A DNA stretch of 64,000 nt from Paenibacillus amylolyticus (GTDB taxonomy: Bacteria > Bacillota > Bacilli > Paenibacillales > Paenibacillaceae), in contig NZ_RIAS01000020.1 of NCBI RefSeq assembly GCF_003719335.1, positions 1 to 64,000 of the forward strand, written 5' to 3'. Within the stretch, counting starts at the first letter, position 1, and each line of letters opens with the position of its first letter. The notes beneath the pieces are model-generated. The model had not been told where the DNA came from. It saw only the letters and a program-made list of their open reading frames with translations, and did no database searches. The translations under genes and the position numbers were made by a program. Of this stretch, positions 60,894 to 64,000 are shown one piece after another.

Positions 60894-61916
60894 ATGACAA
60901 ACTACAATGAGAACATCAAAATTTCGGAATTATTAAATAACGCGGAAGCAACTGCACTTCTTGCTAAACATCTGCCAGAGTTTATTAACGAACCTTCATT
61001 CAAAATGGCTTCCCATTTTACACTCGATCAACTTGCCGCTATTCCTCAGGTGGATTTGCCTGAAACGATTTTGGCTGCATTAAAAGCAGATCTCGCTAAT
61101 GTAACTTTTGTAGAAGAAGAGACTTCAAAGGCAACTCAAGCAGTAAAGAAAAAATCAGATTCTCTGGCTGGGAAAGTGATTACGATTACGGGAGCGGGTA
61201 GTGGCATCGGTAGAGCAAGTGCAGTTCTTATGGCTTCAAGAGGAGCTAAATTAGTACTGGTTGATTTTAACGAGGCTACGGGTAACGAAACTCTTGAACT
61301 TGTGAAAGAGCAAGAGGGGGAAGCCATCTTCGTTCAAGCGGACGTATCTAACGAAGAGCATGTTCAAAACTATATCCAAAAAGCAGTCGAAACATTTGGC
61401 AAAATCGATGTTGCATTTAACAACGCTGGCATTATCCAGAAATTCCAACCTTTCCACGAAACAGCGCTGAGCGATTTTTCACGAATTATTGATGTCAACC
61501 TGAAGGGGATTTTCCTCGGTATGAAGCATGCGCTCAAGGTGATGGATCAACAAGGCCATGGCCATGTGATTAACACAGCCTCCACAACTGCAATCCGTGC
61601 AGAGCACAGCCTGGCTGCGTATACAGCAAGTAAACACGGTGTTGCCGGTTTAACGAAAGCAGCCGCCATTGAATACGTGAGAAAAGGGATTCGTGTGAAT
61701 GCAATATGCCCTGGCGGTGTAGCAACTTCACTCACAGCAGCTGTGCCGCAGATGCTTCAGGATAGCGATTATATGCCGGAAGAATTCCCTAATATGCGTA
61801 TGGGACGTTATGCCGAGCCCGAAGAACTTGCTGAGCTTGTAGCATTCCTCGCATCAGATGGATCGAGCTATATGACCGGCTCCATAATTTTAGCAGACGG
61901 CGGACTTACTCTCTAA
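60894..61916 (+). CDS. Classical SDR oxidoreductase with N-terminal helical module
   Basis: A 340-residue protein. Residues 90-340 are a classical SDR: TGAGSGIG (99-106), NNAG (176-179), catalytic Ser230, Tyr243 and Lys247 (YTASK), and PGG after strand six. The first 75 residues are unusual for this family (ISELLNNAEATALLAKHLPEFINEPSFKM, then TLDQLAAIPQVDLPETILAALKADL) and resemble the C-terminal tails of the GH3, GH78 and esterase proteins nearby. It may oxidise a released sugar (for example rhamnose) or act on the aglycone. The ribosome site is GGGAGG. It is in an operon with the esterase. Confidence 0.9.
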   Translation: MTNYNENIKISELLNNAEATALLAKHLPEFINEPSFKMASHFTLDQLAAIPQVDLPETILAALKADLANVTFVEEETSKATQAVKKKSDSLAGKVITITGAGSGIGRASAVLMASRGAKLVLVDFNEATGNETLELVKEQEGEAIFVQADVSNEEHVQNYIQKAVETFGKIDVAFNNAGIIQKFQPFHETALSDFSRIIDVNLKGIFLGMKHALKVMDQQGHGHVINTASTTAIRAEHSLAAYTASKHGVAGLTKAAAIEYVRKGIRVNAICPGGVATSLTAAVPQMLQDSDYMPEEFPNMRMGRYAEPEELAELVAFLASDGSSYMTGSIILADGGLTL

Positions 61917-61960
61917 CATCTAAGCGAATACGTTTAACAGAATCCAACTATTAACCCAAA

Positions 61961-61993
61961 CAAGGCCACCACACTCAGAAAGTGATGGCCTTG
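61961..61993. terminator. Terminator at the right end of the glycoside locus
   Basis: CAAGGCCACCAC pairs with GTGATGGCCTTG (12 positions, one mismatch), followed by TTTAGTTTG. It separates the SDR from the converging nucleotidyltransferase gene. I see no gene in 61994-62066. Confidence 0.75.
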
Positions 61994-62066
61994 TTTAGTT
62001 TGTTCAAATTCGATCCCTAACAATGGGAGATGATATTTTGAAAATTTCGTATTGGCTTTATTCTAC

Positions 62067-62855
62067 TTAGCGATCCGCTAGCGGCGGTTCTTGATCGATC
62101 CAGTTCCATTCATTGTTGGCCACAAAAATAGTAAGCGCTTGCTCGAATGCAATGTTAGGATTATAGAATCCAAGCATGACCTTCGCGTAATCCATGCATT
62201 TTTCGTAATTCGGATGAGCGATGAGATCATTAGTCAATTCTACAAAGCCTTCCGGTTTATTCGTTACTCCAGAGACGGCATTCATCAGACCTTTATGGCA
62301 GGGAAACAACTGATGATTTATCGCCAAAATTGCCCGACCGGAAAATAAAACTAAATTGCTAACAGCATGGGAGAGCAGATAAGGATTGTTTTTTTTGACG
62401 GCTTCTCCAGCAAAATAGAAAGCGTGCAAGTAAATTTCCGCATAAAAATCCATTATATTTTTCTCGCGATTTTGCTCCGGGTAAACAGGGATTCGCTGAA
62501 GAAGTTCATCCAATTGAGGAATTGTTGAATACACTGCCTTGGAACCCAAGAAAGAATACCTTGTAGGTTCACTGCCTTGTTCAGCAGCGAGTTCCAAAAA
62601 ACGATAATTGATAATCTTGCCATCAATATACCCTTCAGGATAATCACAGATCTCATGATTGGTATATGATAGTTGATGCTGCAATTTTCTCTCTTCAAAA
62701 GATTCATCTGTAACGACAATGTAAACGTCAATATCCGAGTTTTCTCTGGCTTTACCTTGGGCGATTGAGCCCGCCGTTATAATGGCTCTGATCGTAGGGT
62801 CAGGTTTTAAAAGCTCGACCAATTGATTCAATGCGATCTGATGATGCTGAAACAT
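62067..62855 (-). CDS. Nucleotidyltransferase-fold protein (MNT/KNT-like)
   Basis: A 262-residue protein with a DNA-polymerase-beta-type nucleotidyltransferase motif: TAGSIAQGKARENSDIDVYIV, with Gly29-Ser30 and metal ligands Asp41 and Asp43. A helical C-terminal part (about 130-255) follows, as in aminoglycoside nucleotidyltransferases. It could transfer a nucleotide to a small molecule, for example an antibiotic; the target is unknown. Nucleotidyltransferases also occur in paeninodin-type lasso clusters, but this gene is 40 kb from the precursor. The ribosome site is AGGAGTGA. Confidence 0.8.
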   Translation of the reverse strand: MFQHHQIALNQLVELLKPDPTIRAIITAGSIAQGKARENSDIDVYIVVTDESFEERKLQHQLSYTNHEICDYPEGYIDGKIINYRFLELAAEQGSEPTRYSFLGSKAVYSTIPQLDELLQRIPVYPEQNREKNIMDFYAEIYLHAFYFAGEAVKKNNPYLLSHAVSNLVLFSGRAILAINHQLFPCHKGLMNAVSGVTNKPEGFVELTNDLIAHPNYEKCMDYAKVMLGFYNPNIAFEQALTIFVANNEWNWIDQEPPLADR

Positions 62856-62934
62856 AAAAAATCACTCCTGTATGATTTGATAACTTCATCTAACTTCAAA
62901 TTTACAGAAGCGAACAAATAAGATATATAGTGGA

Positions 62935-63915
62935 TTACGCCAAATCCTGCAGTTGATTAAGCAATTCACTCTCATTTTGAATAATAAAGAGCATTTTATT
63001 ATATATTTTCTGACGCTGATTCACGGGATCGCCGGAAAAACTACTTTTGATGGACTGATGCATGATAGCATCCCATTTTCTAGCAAGCTCCAAGTAGTGT
63101 CTTCCAATCGTATGGAACATATCTTCCTGAGATAGTTCATGTAAATAAAAGATAAACGACGCATATCTAAGTCTGGCCAATGAAAACCTCATCCATTGAA
63201 AGATAGCGTGTTGTGTATCTATTTTGGGATCTGAAATAACGATTCCTTCCTCTGAGTAAGCCTTGGCAAAATCTTTTAAGTTCCGAATACTATTTCTCAT
63301 TGTTGGGATGCTCGTTTGATCATGTAAACTGGAAGATAGCAGTCCTTTCCAATCGTTGTGAGAAGAGCAGGGATCCGTTAAACGAAAGATAGCATAGTAA
63401 AATGAGATGTTCAAAAACAATTGGAGTTCCATCTCCATATTTTTTTGTCCATAATACGCATCCACCAGCATTATTTTCTGGTCTTTCTGGTCTATGCCTA
63501 CAGCAAGACAGGAATGCCGTGCATGCGTTTTGAGATACCCGTCAGACCATGGACAATAATACACATCAATACCTACCAGTACAGCCATGCCAGCATCTAA
63601 CTCAGACTGCAGCATATCTAGAAATGGCTTTTCATCCTCGTTGCTGTTCAGCGTAGTCCCACTGAAATTTCTGTCTCTAAAATCAACTTGTATACCATGA
63701 TAGGTGTCCAGGTAACCCAGATTTAAACGAGGATAGACGACGCGATCCAGCAAAAGTTGTTGTGCATCAGCATTGTACTCAAAAGCCCATGCATCGGCAT
63801 ACATCGTTCTCGTATCTCTTCCTAGCCAAGTGGAAATCGTTCTGAAGTGGTCATCAATACAAGACGTTACTTGAAATTGGGTATTAAAGCTTTTGAGCGG
63901 TTGTATATCTAACAT
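62935..63915 (-). CDS. BtrH N-terminal-domain-like protein
   Basis: A 326-residue protein whose first half resembles the BtrH N-terminal/C39-like fold often found beside Paenibacillus peptide-antibiotic genes: SCIDDHF near residue 18, and HARHSCLAVGID followed by MLVDAYY about 110 residues later, a possible Cys/His pair. In butirosin synthesis BtrH is an acyltransferase; whether this protein has that activity is not shown. The C-terminal half is helical. The ribosome site is GGGAGG. Its ATG overlaps the end of an upstream AraC-type gene by seven bases, so the two are translationally coupled. Confidence 0.7.
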   Translation of the reverse strand: MLDIQPLKSFNTQFQVTSCIDDHFRTISTWLGRDTRTMYADAWAFEYNADAQQLLLDRVVYPRLNLGYLDTYHGIQVDFRDRNFSGTTLNSNEDEKPFLDMLQSELDAGMAVLVGIDVYYCPWSDGYLKTHARHSCLAVGIDQKDQKIMLVDAYYGQKNMEMELQLFLNISFYYAIFRLTDPCSSHNDWKGLLSSSLHDQTSIPTMRNSIRNLKDFAKAYSEEGIVISDPKIDTQHAIFQWMRFSLARLRYASFIFYLHELSQEDMFHTIGRHYLELARKWDAIMHQSIKSSFSGDPVNQRQKIYNKMLFIIQNESELLNQLQDLA

Positions 63916-64000
63916 GTTGTATCCTCCCGAAGTAGTTCAGCAGAAATCCCTATGTATTGCCTGTATGCCCCTGGAGTAGTTCCATAATGTTCTCTAAATA
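63909..64000 (-). CDS. AraC-family regulator, C-terminal end
   Basis: Only the last 30 residues are inside the window: FREHYGTTPGAYRQYIG and a short tail ending DTTC. The phrase F-x-x-x-Y-G-x-T-P-x-x-Y-R is the end of the second AraC helix-turn-helix. The stop (63911-63909) lies inside the start region of the BtrH-like gene, giving a seven-base overlap. The gene continues beyond the right edge. Confidence 0.85.
   Translation of the reverse strand, partial: FREHYGTTPGAYRQYIGISAELLREDTTC

Noticed and set aside
62067-62855. Link between the nucleotidyltransferase gene and the lasso precursor, as both gene types occur in paeninodin-type clusters
   Set aside because: They are 40 kb apart, and the fold and context here fit a general small-molecule nucleotidyltransferase equally well.
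1-64000. CRISPR arrays, insertion sequences, tRNA or rRNA genes, prophage genes
   Set aside because: No regularly spaced repeat array, transposase, integrase, rRNA or cloverleaf-type sequence was seen; the only dispersed repeats are the intergenic family and the sigma-locus duplication.

Overview
The window reads as a chromosome segment of a low-to-moderate GC, Gram-positive, spore-former-type bacterium, most likely Paenibacillus or a close relative. The support is strong AGGAGG-type ribosome sites, TTGACA/TATAAT promoters, CcpA cre sites, an ECF sigma/anti-sigma pair of the SigV/RsiV type, YesM/YesN two-component proteins, a three-gene LplABC-like sugar importer, many lipoprotein signal peptides and intrinsic terminators. 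I saw no rRNA, tRNA, CRISPR array or transposase.

Left part (1-20.6 kb) is a mosaic of short, mostly independent units: the end of a receiver-domain protein; an iron-regulated siderophore-binding lipoprotein whose promoter spacer holds a perfect 7-1-7 Fur box; a DinB-fold protein; a membrane protein; a DMT exporter with a Nudix hydrolase; a divergent MocR regulator and CynX-type MFS pump; an atypical SDR; a flavin reductase; a divergent MerR / aldo-keto reductase pair; a cysteine-rich SufR-like repressor divergent from an MFS/HxlR/HesB operon; the threonine-to-glycine pair kbl-tdh; a secreted beta-propeller protein; and a GH43 glycosidase behind a cre site.

Middle part (20.6-33.5 kb) is accessory and partly decayed. 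It holds a P-loop kinase-like gene, a short gene at 22296-22433 that encodes a paeninodin-type lasso peptide precursor with no maturation genes in the window, an ECF sigma/anti-sigma/secreted-protein operon, a shortened and inactivated second copy of that sigma/anti-sigma locus, a peptidoglycan deacetylase (fitting a lysozyme-response theme), gene remnants, an orphan barstar, and a LiaS/LiaR-like two-component system followed by an MMPL pump. A family of intergenic repeats sits just behind terminators here.

Right part (33.5-62 kb) is one coherent glycoside-utilisation locus: two GH3 beta-glucosidase-type enzymes, two GH78 alpha-L-rhamnosidases, a GPH symporter, an ABC importer with two substrate-binding lipoproteins, an esterase, two SDR enzymes, a chemoreceptor, an AraC regulator, and a YesN response regulator and YesM kinase encoded 18 kb apart. 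Five promoters share an exact geometry: two [G/A][C/T]TAT boxes whose starts are 21 bp apart, then a TANNAT -10 element starting 27 bp after the second box, with no recognisable -35. This looks like a class II activator site, and YesN is the natural candidate. yesN and yesM have matching promoters. A cre site overlaps one of the five -10 boxes. Several enzymes carry a similar small helical module at an end. The likely job is uptake and stripping of rhamnose/glucose-decorated, acylated plant glycosides. The window ends in a nucleotidyltransferase-fold gene, a BtrH-N-like gene and the tail of an AraC regulator.
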